A DNA stretch of 64,000 nt from WTKD01 sp965243525. GTDB lineage: Bacteria; Spirochaetota; Spirochaetia; WTKD01. Below the pieces are notes generated by a model. That model saw nothing but the letters and a program-made list of their open reading frames with translations. It had not been told where the DNA came from and did not search any database. The stretch lies in assembly GCA_965243525.1 (NCBI GenBank), contig OZ251568.1:744001-808000 (forward strand), in the 5' to 3' direction. This document shows, one piece after another, positions 15,560 through 24,435 of the stretch (position 1 is its first letter; every line of letters starts with the position of its first letter). The translations under genes and the position numbers were made by a program.

Positions 15560-17644
15560 TTAATTTCCTTTCCTTCTTTGCTCAAGAAAATCTTCTCGCA
15601 ATGATTCGGTAATACTCATGGGCACTTTTCCATATTTGAGGAATTCCATAGTAAACGATGCCTGTCCCTGCGTCAAAGATCGCAACACCGTCGAATATCC
15701 AAACATATCAGACAAAGGAACCTCTGCCTCTACTACGGAAAAATTGTTGTCTTCACTGCTACTTACAATGATACCCCTACGTTGATTCAGACTTGCAAAG
15801 ACATTTCCTTGAAAATCAGATGGCCCCTCAACAGAAACCTTCATGATCGGTTCGAGAACTATTGGCTTGCTTCGATCATAGTATTCTCGAAATGCCTGCA
15901 GCGATGCAGTCTGAAAAGCCTGGTCTGAGGAATCCACTGCGTGGGTCGACCCATCGTTTATCGTGACCTTGATCCCAACAATAGGCGCTCCAATGAGGGT
16001 TCCCTTCCCCATCGCCGCTGAAAAACCTTTTTCACAAGATGGAATATACTCAACGGGAATAGCTCCCCCTCTGATTTTGTTGTTAAATTCAAAACTGCCA
16101 GATTCAGAAGGTTCAAAAAAACCAGCAACCCGTGCGAATTGCCCTGCACCTCCAGTTTGTTTCTTGTGTGTATAATCAAAATCAACCCGCTTGGTGATAG
16201 TTTCTCGATAGGAAACTTGCGGTGCTCCAGTTTCGATTTCTGCCTTATATTCACGCCGAATGCGTTCAATATAGACATCAAGGTGCAATTCACCCATCCC
16301 CTGGATAATGGTTTCGTTTGATTCAGGATCTATATAGGTTTTAAATGTTGGGTCTTCTCTAGTAAAGCGACTCAATGCCTTGCTTAATTTGTCTGAGCTA
16401 GATTTTTCCTTTGCCTCTATGGCAAGTGAAATAACTGGATCTGGAACATACATCGATATCATTGAATAGCGCAATCCCTGCGCGCAAAACGTATCGCCAG
16501 AGGCACATTCAACACCAAATAATGCAACAATATCCCCACACCCGGCTTCGCTGATATCCTCCATGCTGTTTGCATGCATACGTACTAATCGTCCAATTTT
16601 TGTTTTTCGACCAGTGCGCATGTTGAAAATTTCCAGCCCCTTTTTTAAAGATCCCTGATAGATGCGAACATAGGTTAACTGACCATACTTGCCATCTTCA
16701 AGTTTAAAAGCAAGGGCAACCGTTGGTTTATCGTTTTCTGCAGTTAATGCAATTTCAGCCTCAGCATTATCGAGGTCAAGTGCGACATTTGTTTTTTCAT
16801 ATGGAGCAGGAAGATACGAAACAACCCCATCAAGAAGTGTTTGCACACCGCGATTTTTATACGCAGAACCCACAAAGACCGGACATAATTCATTTTGAAG
16901 GCATCCTTCGCGAATTGCTTGTGCTACCAATTCAGGACTCGCCGTATCCTCAAGGATTGCTTCCATAAGCTCAGTTGAAAACATACTTGCTGCATCGAGG
17001 AGCGCCTCATGTTTTTTCTCAGCCTCTTCTTTCAACTCAGCAGGGATCTCAGCACGAACGATTTTTTCTCCGTTCTCTCCTTCAAAATACACCGCCTCCA
17101 TGCGAACAAGGTCGACAACACCAACATGATCAACTTCAAGTCCAATTGGAATGGTAACAAATACCGGATTCAAGCCTAGTTTTTGCTGCAATTGCTCAGC
17201 AACCTTTTCCGGATTCGCTCCCACGCGATCACATTTGTTGATGAATGCCAATCGAGGAACATTATACCGCTTTAGCTGCCTGTCAACGGTGATCGATTGT
17301 GACTGCACACCACCGACTGAACAAAGCACCAATATCGCCCCATCGAGGACGCGCAGGGCGCGTTCAACTTCAATGGTGAAATCAACGTGTCCCGGGGTAT
17401 CAATTATATTAATCGGGTGTTCACCCCATGTTACGTTGGTTGATGCCGAAGCAATGGTTATCCCTCGTTCTTTTTCGAGCTCCATTGAATCCATCGTAGC
17501 GCCTACTCCATCCTTACCACGTACTTCGTGGATCGCATGAATTTTATCGCAATAAAACAGTATACGCTCAGTAAGCGTCGTTTTTCCACTGTCTATGTGC
17601 GCACTTATACCTATATTTCTCAGTTTGCTTAAATCATATGCCAT
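15560..17644 (-). CDS. fusA: Elongation factor G, spd/mitochondrial EFG1 type
   Basis: A 694-residue translational GTPase. G1 is 'AHIDSGKTT' (15-23), G2 lies in 'ERGITIASAST', G3 is 'DTPGH', G4 is 'NKCD', and domains II-V follow at full length. The spellings 'AHIDSGKTTLTERILFY', 'GKDGVGATMDSMELEKERG' and 'LRVLDGAILVLCSVGGVQ' match the EFG1 subgroup of spirochaetes, planctomycetes and mitochondria rather than classical EF-G ('AHIDAGKTT'). In that group EFG1 does translocation while a second EF-G paralogue handles ribosome recycling. 'aggaaattaca' precedes the ATG. The downstream ATPase gene abuts its stop. Confidence 0.92.
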   Translation of the reverse strand: MAYDLSKLRNIGISAHIDSGKTTLTERILFYCDKIHAIHEVRGKDGVGATMDSMELEKERGITIASASTNVTWGEHPINIIDTPGHVDFTIEVERALRVLDGAILVLCSVGGVQSQSITVDRQLKRYNVPRLAFINKCDRVGANPEKVAEQLQQKLGLNPVFVTIPIGLEVDHVGVVDLVRMEAVYFEGENGEKIVRAEIPAELKEEAEKKHEALLDAASMFSTELMEAILEDTASPELVAQAIREGCLQNELCPVFVGSAYKNRGVQTLLDGVVSYLPAPYEKTNVALDLDNAEAEIALTAENDKPTVALAFKLEDGKYGQLTYVRIYQGSLKKGLEIFNMRTGRKTKIGRLVRMHANSMEDISEAGCGDIVALFGVECASGDTFCAQGLRYSMISMYVPDPVISLAIEAKEKSSSDKLSKALSRFTREDPTFKTYIDPESNETIIQGMGELHLDVYIERIRREYKAEIETGAPQVSYRETITKRVDFDYTHKKQTGGAGQFARVAGFFEPSESGSFEFNNKIRGGAIPVEYIPSCEKGFSAAMGKGTLIGAPIVGIKVTINDGSTHAVDSSDQAFQTASLQAFREYYDRSKPIVLEPIMKVSVEGPSDFQGNVFASLNQRRGIIVSSSEDNNFSVVEAEVPLSDMFGYSTVLRSLTQGQASFTMEFLKYGKVPMSITESLREDFLEQRRKGN

Positions 17645-17717
17645 TGTAATTTCCTATTCTAAAACTGGAATGATTGGAATTTATAAATTGTAAGATAAAT
17701 ACGTTATCAATATCAAG

Positions 17718-18428
17718 CTATACAGACCCAAGATATGCCTTTTTTACTTCCTCATTCTTTAATAATATATCGCTTTTATCAGAAATTTTTATAACGCCCG
17801 TCTCTAGCACATAGCCCCGATCAGAAATGTGCAATGCTTGGTTTGCATTCTGCTCGACAAGCAAGACCGTGCAGTGTTTCTCATCTCGAATTCGACGAAT
17901 AACACCGAGTATCTGTTGCACCAAAATAGGAGCAAGTCCAAGCGAGGGTTCATCAAGTAAGAGCAATTTGGGATTTGCCATAATCCCTCGACCAATTGCA
18001 AGCATCTGTTGTTCGCCACCACTCAAGGTTGATCCAATTTGCCGTCGTCGTTCATAGAGTATCGGAAAAAGGTCATATACATGCTGACAATCTTGTTCTA
18101 TTTCTTGCTTATCGTTTCGAAGCAATGCCCCCATATCTAGGTTTTCTTTTACACTCATATCAGGAAAGATCCGCCTTCCCTCAGGAACTTGTATAATTCC
18201 TTTACGAACGATGTTCTCCGGTCTCGTGTTGAGCAGGGATGCGTCTTCAAAAAGAATATCCCCTTGAAAAACTGATACGAATCCACTGATTGTCATAAGA
18301 GTAGTTGATTTTCCCGCTCCGTTTGCGCCGATAATGGTAACGATTTCTCCCTCGTTCACCTCAATGTTCATATCGTGCAGAATAGTAGATTCTCCATATC
18401 CTGCGGTAAGTGACTGTAATTTAAGCAT
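17718..18428 (-). CDS. livF: Branched-chain amino-acid ABC transporter ATPase LivF
   Basis: A 236-residue ATPase with Walker A 'GANGAGKST' (34-42), the ABC signature 'LSGGEQQ', Walker B 'KLLLLDEPSLGLAP' and a closing H-loop region 'VEQNANQAL'. 'RKGIIQVPEGRRIF' is specific for the LivF/UrtE group. It energises uptake with LivG. It overlaps livG by eight bases and is the last gene of the operon. Confidence 0.94.
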   Translation of the reverse strand: MLKLQSLTAGYGESTILHDMNIEVNEGEIVTIIGANGAGKSTTLMTISGFVSVFQGDILFEDASLLNTRPENIVRKGIIQVPEGRRIFPDMSVKENLDMGALLRNDKQEIEQDCQHVYDLFPILYERRRQIGSTLSGGEQQMLAIGRGIMANPKLLLLDEPSLGLAPILVQQILGVIRRIRDEKHCTVLLVEQNANQALHISDRGYVLETGVIKISDKSDILLKNEEVKKAYLGSV

Positions 18429-19200
18429 CGATAGGTTCTCCTAGATATGCACTGATAACAGCCTTGTTTGCTTTGATTTCATCAGGTATTCCATGCGCAA
18501 GCAATTTTCCATGATCCATAACATAAATTCTCTCCGCAAGTTGCATAACCATGCTCATATCATGCTCAATTAAGAGAATCGTCACTTCTTTTTGAAGCCT
18601 TCGAATGAGATCGGCCAATTCATCAGTCTCGCGCGGGTTGAGTCCCGCAGCTGGTTCATCAAGCAAGAGCATAATCGGATTTGTTGCATAGGAACGAGCA
18701 ATTTCCAACCGTCGCTGCAGTCCATAAGAAAGGCTGCGGGCAAGTTCATTTGCATGGTTTTCAAGGTGAAAATACTCAAGAACTGCATATGCATCTTCGA
18801 GAAGGCGTTTTTCTTCGTTTCGATGTCGTTTTGTCAAAAACAAAGCATCGAAAAGACGTGATGAGAGGCGCGTATGAAAGCCCAACATCACGTTTTCAAG
18901 TACCGTCATTTCATTAAACAAACGGATATTTTGAAATGTTCTGGCAAGACCTCTTTTTGTTATCTGATCTGGGGATAGATGGTGAATTTTATGGAGACCC
19001 TCGCTGTCTCTGTCTTTTACTTGGATTGCACCATGGGTTGGCGTGTAGATTCCAGTTATACAGTTAAATACCGTTGTCTTTCCAGCGCCATTTGGCCCAA
19101 TCAAAGATACAATTTCACCTTCATCGACATATAGTGAAACATCATCAACTGCCTTTAAACCACCAAAATACATTGAAAGATGCTCAACTGAGAGTATCAT
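18421..19200 (-). CDS. livG: Branched-chain amino-acid ABC transporter ATPase LivG
   Basis: The 259-residue partner ATPase of LivF, with Walker A 'GPNGAGKTT', signature 'LSYGLQRRLEIAR', Walker B 'MLLLDEPAAGLNP' and 'LIEHDMSMVM'. 'ARTFQNIRLFNEMTVLENV' is a LivG hallmark. ATG 19200 is preferred over ATG 19209 because 'gggag' lies nine bases upstream of it; 19209 would directly abut that site. It overlaps the end of livM by 17 bases. Confidence 0.94.
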   Translation of the reverse strand: MILSVEHLSMYFGGLKAVDDVSLYVDEGEIVSLIGPNGAGKTTVFNCITGIYTPTHGAIQVKDRDSEGLHKIHHLSPDQITKRGLARTFQNIRLFNEMTVLENVMLGFHTRLSSRLFDALFLTKRHRNEEKRLLEDAYAVLEYFHLENHANELARSLSYGLQRRLEIARSYATNPIMLLLDEPAAGLNPRETDELADLIRRLQKEVTILLIEHDMSMVMQLAERIYVMDHGKLLAHGIPDEIKANKAVISAYLGEPIDA

Positions 19201-20473
19201 GTTTCCCATCTCCCTCTTTAAAAGTAAATGATTTTCTCACCTTTGGAAAAAATCCGTTTGGTTTAAAGATCATCATTACAACCAATAATGCTCCAAAAAC
19301 TAATAATCGATAATCTCGTAATGGGCGCAACCATTCGGGGATCACCTGCAACACGATGGATCCAACAATAACCCCAGGAATTGATCCCATTCCTCCAAGC
19401 ACAACAACACAGAGAACCTTTACTGATTCAAGCAAGGAAAAGCTCTTTGGATTTATAAACCCGAAGTTTGTTGCAAACAAAGCACCAGCGACGCCTGCCC
19501 AAAAGGCCCCAACTGCAAATATAAGGAGTTTTGTTCGTGGAATATTAATGCCCATCGAACGACTTGCAATTTCATTTTCACGTAATGATTCCCAAGAACG
19601 ACCTATCCGCGAGGATTCCATACGTTTTGCAGCGATAATAGCGATACACAGTAAGAGCAATGCTATCATATAAACATAGATAATATCACCTCTCTGCGCT
19701 AGCTCAATACCAAAAAGTCCAGGTTTATCAATCTCTTTGACTCCACTTGGTCCAAAGGTAAAATCCCCCCAGTTTTCAAGCACTATGCGGGTAATTTCAC
19801 CAAAGGCAAGGGTTATAATAGCAAGGTAATCCCCACGCAATCGAATAACTGGCAGGGCAACCAAAAGTCCTGCAATCGTGCTTGCAAAAGCACTGATTGG
19901 CAAGGCAACCCAAAAACCAATACCGAAATAATGATTTAACAATCCATACGTATAGGCACCAACCGCAAAATAGGCAGCATAGCCCAAATTCAGCAAGCCG
20001 CCGTATCCAACGACCACATTGAGGCCAACTCCTAGAATCATCATGATCATTGCTGAAATCAACACACGAGTGAAATAGCTCTTTGTAATAAATGGGATAA
20101 TCAAAACGCAGATAAGTACCAAAATGAGCAACAAGATTTTTCTTTTTTCTATGGTATTTTTTATGCGTTCGACCCTTTGATTGTCACCCAGATTTATGAG
20201 CCTTTGAAAAAGTCCACGAGCATTCTTTGCCCGATCCTTGTGATCAAGAGCAATAAACCAAATAAATCCCCCAATTAAACTTCCTAAAAATATCAAGATC
20301 AGCCGTCCCCACCACCAGGTAATTGTGTTTGTCACCGTATTTACCTGAATGACCATGATAGGAAAGGTCAATAGGGTGAACCATATGCTGACAAATACAC
20401 TACGAAGTAGATACTTAGGAATCCTCTGCAAGTTTGCGTATTTTGTTTTTAGCTGTGTAAATAAGGTACCCAT
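19184..20473 (-). CDS. livM: Branched-chain amino-acid ABC transporter permease LivM
   Basis: A 429-residue permease, at the long end of the family. An N-terminal extension of about 110 residues with two extra hydrophobic segments (about 25-45 and 53-73) precedes the conserved core ('LISAMIMMILGVGLNVVVG', 'LGYAAYFAVGAYTYG', 'RLRGDYLAIITLAFGEI', 'LRENEIASRSMGIN', 'VVLGGMGSIPGVIVGS'). It forms the membrane channel with LivH. Its ATG shares one base with the livH stop (TAATG). Confidence 0.92.
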   Translation of the reverse strand: MGTLFTQLKTKYANLQRIPKYLLRSVFVSIWFTLLTFPIMVIQVNTVTNTITWWWGRLILIFLGSLIGGFIWFIALDHKDRAKNARGLFQRLINLGDNQRVERIKNTIEKRKILLLILVLICVLIIPFITKSYFTRVLISAMIMMILGVGLNVVVGYGGLLNLGYAAYFAVGAYTYGLLNHYFGIGFWVALPISAFASTIAGLLVALPVIRLRGDYLAIITLAFGEITRIVLENWGDFTFGPSGVKEIDKPGLFGIELAQRGDIIYVYMIALLLLCIAIIAAKRMESSRIGRSWESLRENEIASRSMGINIPRTKLLIFAVGAFWAGVAGALFATNFGFINPKSFSLLESVKVLCVVVLGGMGSIPGVIVGSIVLQVIPEWLRPLRDYRLLVFGALLVVMMIFKPNGFFPKVRKSFTFKEGDGKHDTLS

Positions 20474-21378
20474 TATACTTTCTCTGAAATATTTTTCCCG
20501 AGTATTCCGGAAGGCTTAAAACTAAGAATGAGAATTAGAAATATAAATGCAAACACATCTTCATAATCGCTGGAGATAAAAGTTGTGCCAAAACTCTCGG
20601 TGATGCCAAGAATGAAACTTCCGAGAACTGCTCCTGGAATACTTCCAATACCACCAAGAACCGCAGCAACAAATGCTTTAATTCCTGCAATAAATCCCAT
20701 GTAAAAGTTTATCTGCCCGATCTGTGCAGATACCAGCACCCCCCCTATCGCTGCTGTTGCCGATCCGATGATAAACGTAATTGATACAATGCGATTGACG
20801 GGAACACCAACAAGCAGGGCCATAACCCGATCCTGAGAAAGTGCACGCATTGATTTTCCTGTACGCGTATATTGCACAAAAATGGTTAAGAACACCATGA
20901 TGCTCGCAGTACAGATAAAAATGATCACCTGGGTAGCGTTCAAAAAACTAACATTCTCAAACCAGGTGAGGTCTGCAAATAGTTTTGGGAAATACAAGAA
21001 ATTACTTGTCTGTGCAAGCAATATGTAATTTTGCAAAAACATCGACATACCAATTGCGCTAATCAAGAGCGAAAGGCGTGGTGCTGAACGAATTGGGCGA
21101 TAGGCCAAGCGCTCAATCGAAAACCCATACCCAGCGGAGTATACAATCGATACAAATACCGCAAGCAAGATTATTGCCAAAATCGGCAAATTCAATGCAG
21201 ATAAAACTCCAATGAGAATAAGCATCGAAAACGCACCGATCATATAAATTTCGCCATGAGCAAAATTTATAAGTTGGATAATGCCATAGACCATTGTATA
21301 TCCCAAAGCAATAAGCGCGTAGATGCTTCCCCTTGTCAAACCACTAAATAATACTCGTAAAAAAAAGTCTAGATTCAT
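20473..21378 (-). CDS. livH: Branched-chain amino-acid ABC transporter permease LivH
   Basis: A 301-residue permease with about eight membrane segments. Family motifs are 'LIALGYTMVYGIIQLINFAH' near the N-terminus, 'SQDRVMALLVGVPVNR' in the middle and 'AAVLGGIGSIPGAVLG' near the C-terminus. It pairs with LivM. A hairpin terminator lies between it and the upstream binding-protein gene, so it is probably expressed at a lower level than the binding protein. Confidence 0.94.
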   Translation of the reverse strand: MNLDFFLRVLFSGLTRGSIYALIALGYTMVYGIIQLINFAHGEIYMIGAFSMLILIGVLSALNLPILAIILLAVFVSIVYSAGYGFSIERLAYRPIRSAPRLSLLISAIGMSMFLQNYILLAQTSNFLYFPKLFADLTWFENVSFLNATQVIIFICTASIMVFLTIFVQYTRTGKSMRALSQDRVMALLVGVPVNRIVSITFIIGSATAAIGGVLVSAQIGQINFYMGFIAGIKAFVAAVLGGIGSIPGAVLGSFILGITESFGTTFISSDYEDVFAFIFLILILSFKPSGILGKNISEKV

Positions 21379-21448
21379 TGTTACTAACCACTTATATGAA
21401 GCACTGTCTGTCTAAGAACAGGATCTTCTCTAATGCATCACAAACAAA

Positions 21449-21471
21449 AGAGGGGCTATCATAGCCCCTCT
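21449..21471 (-). terminator. Hairpin with U-run between livJ and livH
   Basis: Ten-base arms 21449-21458 and 21462-21471 (agaggggcta and its complement) with a three-base loop. Read on the minus strand the right arm is followed by 'tttgtttg', the form of an intrinsic terminator. It lies 34 bases after the binding-protein stop and about 70 bases before the livH start, suggesting partial termination that leaves binding-protein mRNA in excess. Confidence 0.75.
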
Positions 21472-21504
21472 CTTTGCAATTTGCGCATTTTTTCAATTTT
21501 TCAA

Positions 21505-22617
21505 TTATTGTACGCGCTCATAGCTGCCATTAACCACTTGGTATACAGCAAAACCTGCTCCTTCAACATCACCTTGGTTGTTGAAAGAAATATCACCAAG
21601 CGTTGTGCTAAAGGTATTTGACTTCAATGCACTTAACAACGCATCCGCATCGGCACCGCTTGACTGCAATACCTCAATCAAAACCTGGATTGCCGCATAG
21701 CCATTATCAAAAAATGCACCGGGCTCTTCACCATACTTGTCAGAATAGGCACTTCTCGCACGAGCAGTCACTGGCAATGTTGTGGTGTCAATAACTCCCG
21801 TTGCATATACGCCTTCTGCATCTTCTTTTGCAACACTAATAAATGTGTCATCTTTGACTCCATCACCAGCAATGAATGGAATATCCAGACCCTGCGATTT
21901 CATTTGTGCAACAAGTTTTGAAGCTTCTGGATGATAGCCACCGAAGACAACTGCATCAGGATTTGCCTCTGAAATCTTGAGAATAACTGCCGAATAGTCG
22001 AGCGCTCCAGGGGTAATGCCTTCAAAAAGAAGAACCTCTATGCCATTTGCTTCTGCTGCTGCTGATGCAAATTCTGCTAGACCCTTTCCGTAATCACCCT
22101 TGTCATGCAAAGCAACAATTGACTTTACGCCAAGACTGTTCAGAAAATCAATCTGCAATTCTGCCTGCTTCTCATCATGAGCAATAGTTCGCAAGAACGT
22201 TGGATAATCACCAGATGTCGTTATAGAAACATTTGTTGCCGATGGTGAGATAACTGGAATACCCGCTTCAGTATATGTTGGTAATGCTGCAATCGTTGCA
22301 CCTGAGCAGATATGCCCAATAACGGCAACTGCACCAGCATCAACAAATTTTTGCGCAACATTCACCGCCTGATCGGGGGCACATTGTTCATCTTCTGCAA
22401 TAACCTGTATCATCTTGCCTTGGATTCCACCTGCTGCATTTACTTCCTCAATGTAGTCAGAAACAGCACGTTGTGTCGGGATACCATAGCTAGCGAGGTC
22501 GCCAGTGTATGGGCCAGCAACTCCAACAACTATTTCTTCACTGGAGCCTCCAGCAAATACCGAAACAGATCCAAATACAAGAAGAAAAATAACCAATATT
22601 TTAACAAAATTCTTCAT
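21505..22617 (-). CDS. livJ: Branched-chain amino-acid type ABC substrate-binding protein
   Basis: A 370-residue periplasmic binding protein of the Leu/Ile/Val family (type I periplasmic fold). ATG 22617 is chosen because 'aggagaaat' precedes it and a clean signal peptide starts there ('MKNFVKILVIFLLVFG'), cleaved near 'VFA|GG'. There is no lipobox cysteine, so the mature protein should be soluble in the periplasm. 'VGVAGPYTGDLASYGIPTQ' and 'VIGHICSGATIAALPTY' are typical of the family. The ligand could be an amino acid, amide or urea; the neighbouring LivHMGF set favours amino acids. Confidence 0.9.
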   Translation of the reverse strand: MKNFVKILVIFLLVFGSVSVFAGGSSEEIVVGVAGPYTGDLASYGIPTQRAVSDYIEEVNAAGGIQGKMIQVIAEDEQCAPDQAVNVAQKFVDAGAVAVIGHICSGATIAALPTYTEAGIPVISPSATNVSITTSGDYPTFLRTIAHDEKQAELQIDFLNSLGVKSIVALHDKGDYGKGLAEFASAAAEANGIEVLLFEGITPGALDYSAVILKISEANPDAVVFGGYHPEASKLVAQMKSQGLDIPFIAGDGVKDDTFISVAKEDAEGVYATGVIDTTTLPVTARARSAYSDKYGEEPGAFFDNGYAAIQVLIEVLQSSGADADALLSALKSNTFSTTLGDISFNNQGDVEGAGFAVYQVVNGSYERVQ

Positions 22618-22736
22618 AATTTCTCCTATATTATAGTTTTTGTTTTTAGTTATAGTATCACGATATTTCAGACTGTGCAAGACCACTTAACAAAAGCTTT
22701 CTTTACTGATTTTGCCAATATCCGCTAGCATACAGT

Positions 22737-23336
22737 ATGCACATTGTCTGCCTTGATTTAGAAGGAGTTCTCGTTCCGGAAATATGGTTAGCCCTTGCCG
22801 AACACACCGGTTTGGACTCATTCAAACGAACAACCCGCGATGAACCGCATTATCCTACGTTGATGCGATATCGCCTTGATATATTACAAGAAAACAATTT
22901 AGGACTGTCTGATATTCAAAAAATTGTTGCGACAATGCACCCTCTAGATGGGGCTTATGAATTCTTGCAAACATTGAATAAACACGCGCAAGTAGCCATT
23001 TTGTCTGATACCTTTGTTGAATTTGCCACCCCGTTGACCGCACAGCTTGGCAACCCCTTCATGTTATGCAACAGCCTCATTGTTCACCAAAACACTATTC
23101 TTGATATTGTGCTTCGACAAACTGATGGAAAAAAACGTGCTGTTGAGGGCTTCCAATCCATGGGATGTCGAGTGAGTGCTACTGGTGATTCATACAATGA
23201 CATAAGCATGCTGCAGACTGCAGAGCACGCTGTTTTGTTTCGAAGCACTTCCAAAATTAGAACCCAATACCCCTCGATTCCGCACTGTACCGATTACACA
23301 AGATTGCTCCAATATCTGCTTCCCAGAAAAGATTAG
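22737..23336 (+). CDS. thrH: ThrH-type phosphoserine phosphatase / homoserine phosphotransferase
   Basis: A 199-residue HAD-superfamily protein that closely resembles Pseudomonas ThrH: 'CLDLEGVLVPEIW' at the N-terminus (nucleophile in DLEG), 'LSDTFVEF' (motif II Ser/Thr), 'RQTDGKK' (motif III Lys) and 'GDSYNDISML' (motif IV Asp pair). ThrH dephosphorylates phosphoserine and can pass the phosphate to homoserine. No Shine-Dalgarno sequence precedes the ATG, while a -10-like 'tagcat' sits five bases upstream, so the mRNA may be leaderless. It is divergent from livJ. Confidence 0.88.
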   Translation: MHIVCLDLEGVLVPEIWLALAEHTGLDSFKRTTRDEPHYPTLMRYRLDILQENNLGLSDIQKIVATMHPLDGAYEFLQTLNKHAQVAILSDTFVEFATPLTAQLGNPFMLCNSLIVHQNTILDIVLRQTDGKKRAVEGFQSMGCRVSATGDSYNDISMLQTAEHAVLFRSTSKIRTQYPSIPHCTDYTRLLQYLLPRKD

Positions 23337-23582
23337 ACATAATAAAACCGGGAAAAACAATGAGCCTGTGTCATGGTATGATATAATCATCGATGCTGAA
23401 TAAAGGTATACGAGTTCAAATGCGGATTTTCAGCGCAGGACCTCCTAATTCCTTCCTTTTATGTAAGTCATAGAATTTCCTACGCTCCGCAGGACCATTT
23501 TTTGCCGCCTCAAAAACAATCCTAATTATCTACTTAATAAACTTGTCTAAGCTAACTTAATTTATCCTCTTTTAGTCAAGAG
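23337..23582. other. Intergenic region between convergent genes
   Basis: A 246-base gap between thrH and the leftward CDP-alcohol transferase gene. It contains two similar short G+C-richer blocks ('gcgcaggacc' near 23435 and 'ccgcaggacc' near 23484) about 50 bases apart. I see no ORF, tRNA or convincing terminator. Confidence 0.35.
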
Positions 23583-24236
23583 CTAATTGTCTTGATTCTC
23601 CACCTTTTCATCTCCACGCCGCAAAGTACTTACAGTAATCCAAACCCTTGTTGCTCCAGTAAAAAAACACATTCCAGCAAATATCCACGCAAATAACGAA
23701 AACCATTCCGGGAGTAGACAGAGAATCACGAAAAAAATTATTGTTTCAAATCCCTCGGTTAATCCTCCCAAATAACGAAAACTTTTGTTGTGCTGATAGG
23801 CAAGTTTCGTATCCGATGGGTTAACTGCTGCAAATGCAAAAAAACTCACACAGGTGGTCATAAACGCAAGCATAAGAACCGCACCTGCAACCGCATTTTG
23901 TAATGGATCGCTTATAATAAATGCCGTAGGAATAGCAGAGTAAAATATAAAGTCAAAAACGGCATCGAGATATCCTCCCAGCTTTGCATTATGTGGCTTT
24001 CCTTGTCGCTTGAATTCGTATGCAAGCGGTCCGTCAAGACCATCAAGAATACGGTTGCCAAGAATGCAGAACAACCCAAGCAAAAATTGTTTACGACTGA
24101 TGGCATATGCGCCAAACAGGCCAATCAAAAACCCCACGGCACTCAGCACATTGGGTTTAATTTTGCACATGAAAAGCAAGCGTGCAACTGCTCTGCGAAC
24201 TGATTCAAGTTTTTGAATGATAAATCGATCAAACAT
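23583..24236 (-). CDS. CDP-alcohol phosphatidyltransferase family membrane enzyme
   Basis: A 217-residue membrane protein with about six hydrophobic segments. Enzymes of this family join a CDP-linked lipid or alcohol to a second alcohol in phospholipid synthesis. The core motif is recognisable as 'DGLDGPLAYEF' followed by 'GGYLDAVFD', which supplies the G-x3-D-x3-D end, but the normal arginine after Ala is Tyr and the spacer is about five residues longer than the standard x8. The start is uncertain: ATG 24236 gives the typical short N-terminus, while GTG 24299 would add 21 residues; neither has a clear ribosome-binding site. The substrate is not predictable. Confidence 0.75.
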   Translation of the reverse strand: MFDRFIIQKLESVRRAVARLLFMCKIKPNVLSAVGFLIGLFGAYAISRKQFLLGLFCILGNRILDGLDGPLAYEFKRQGKPHNAKLGGYLDAVFDFIFYSAIPTAFIISDPLQNAVAGAVLMLAFMTTCVSFFAFAAVNPSDTKLAYQHNKSFRYLGGLTEGFETIIFFVILCLLPEWFSLFAWIFAGMCFFTGATRVWITVSTLRRGDEKVENQDN

Positions 24237-24435
24237 GTGCCGTAGTGTCCATTGTAAGAAAATTACCCTGAAAAGCAAACATAATCCGTATCCTCGCACA
24301 AATGGAACAATATATCACCAGAATGTTTTTTGTATGTGTACTATAAGGATTTGATCTCAGGTTGGTCATTACCGTTCAGCATAGCGAAATTGCAAAACAC
24401 TGCATATCCCACATGCTCCTCATCGACATCAGCCA

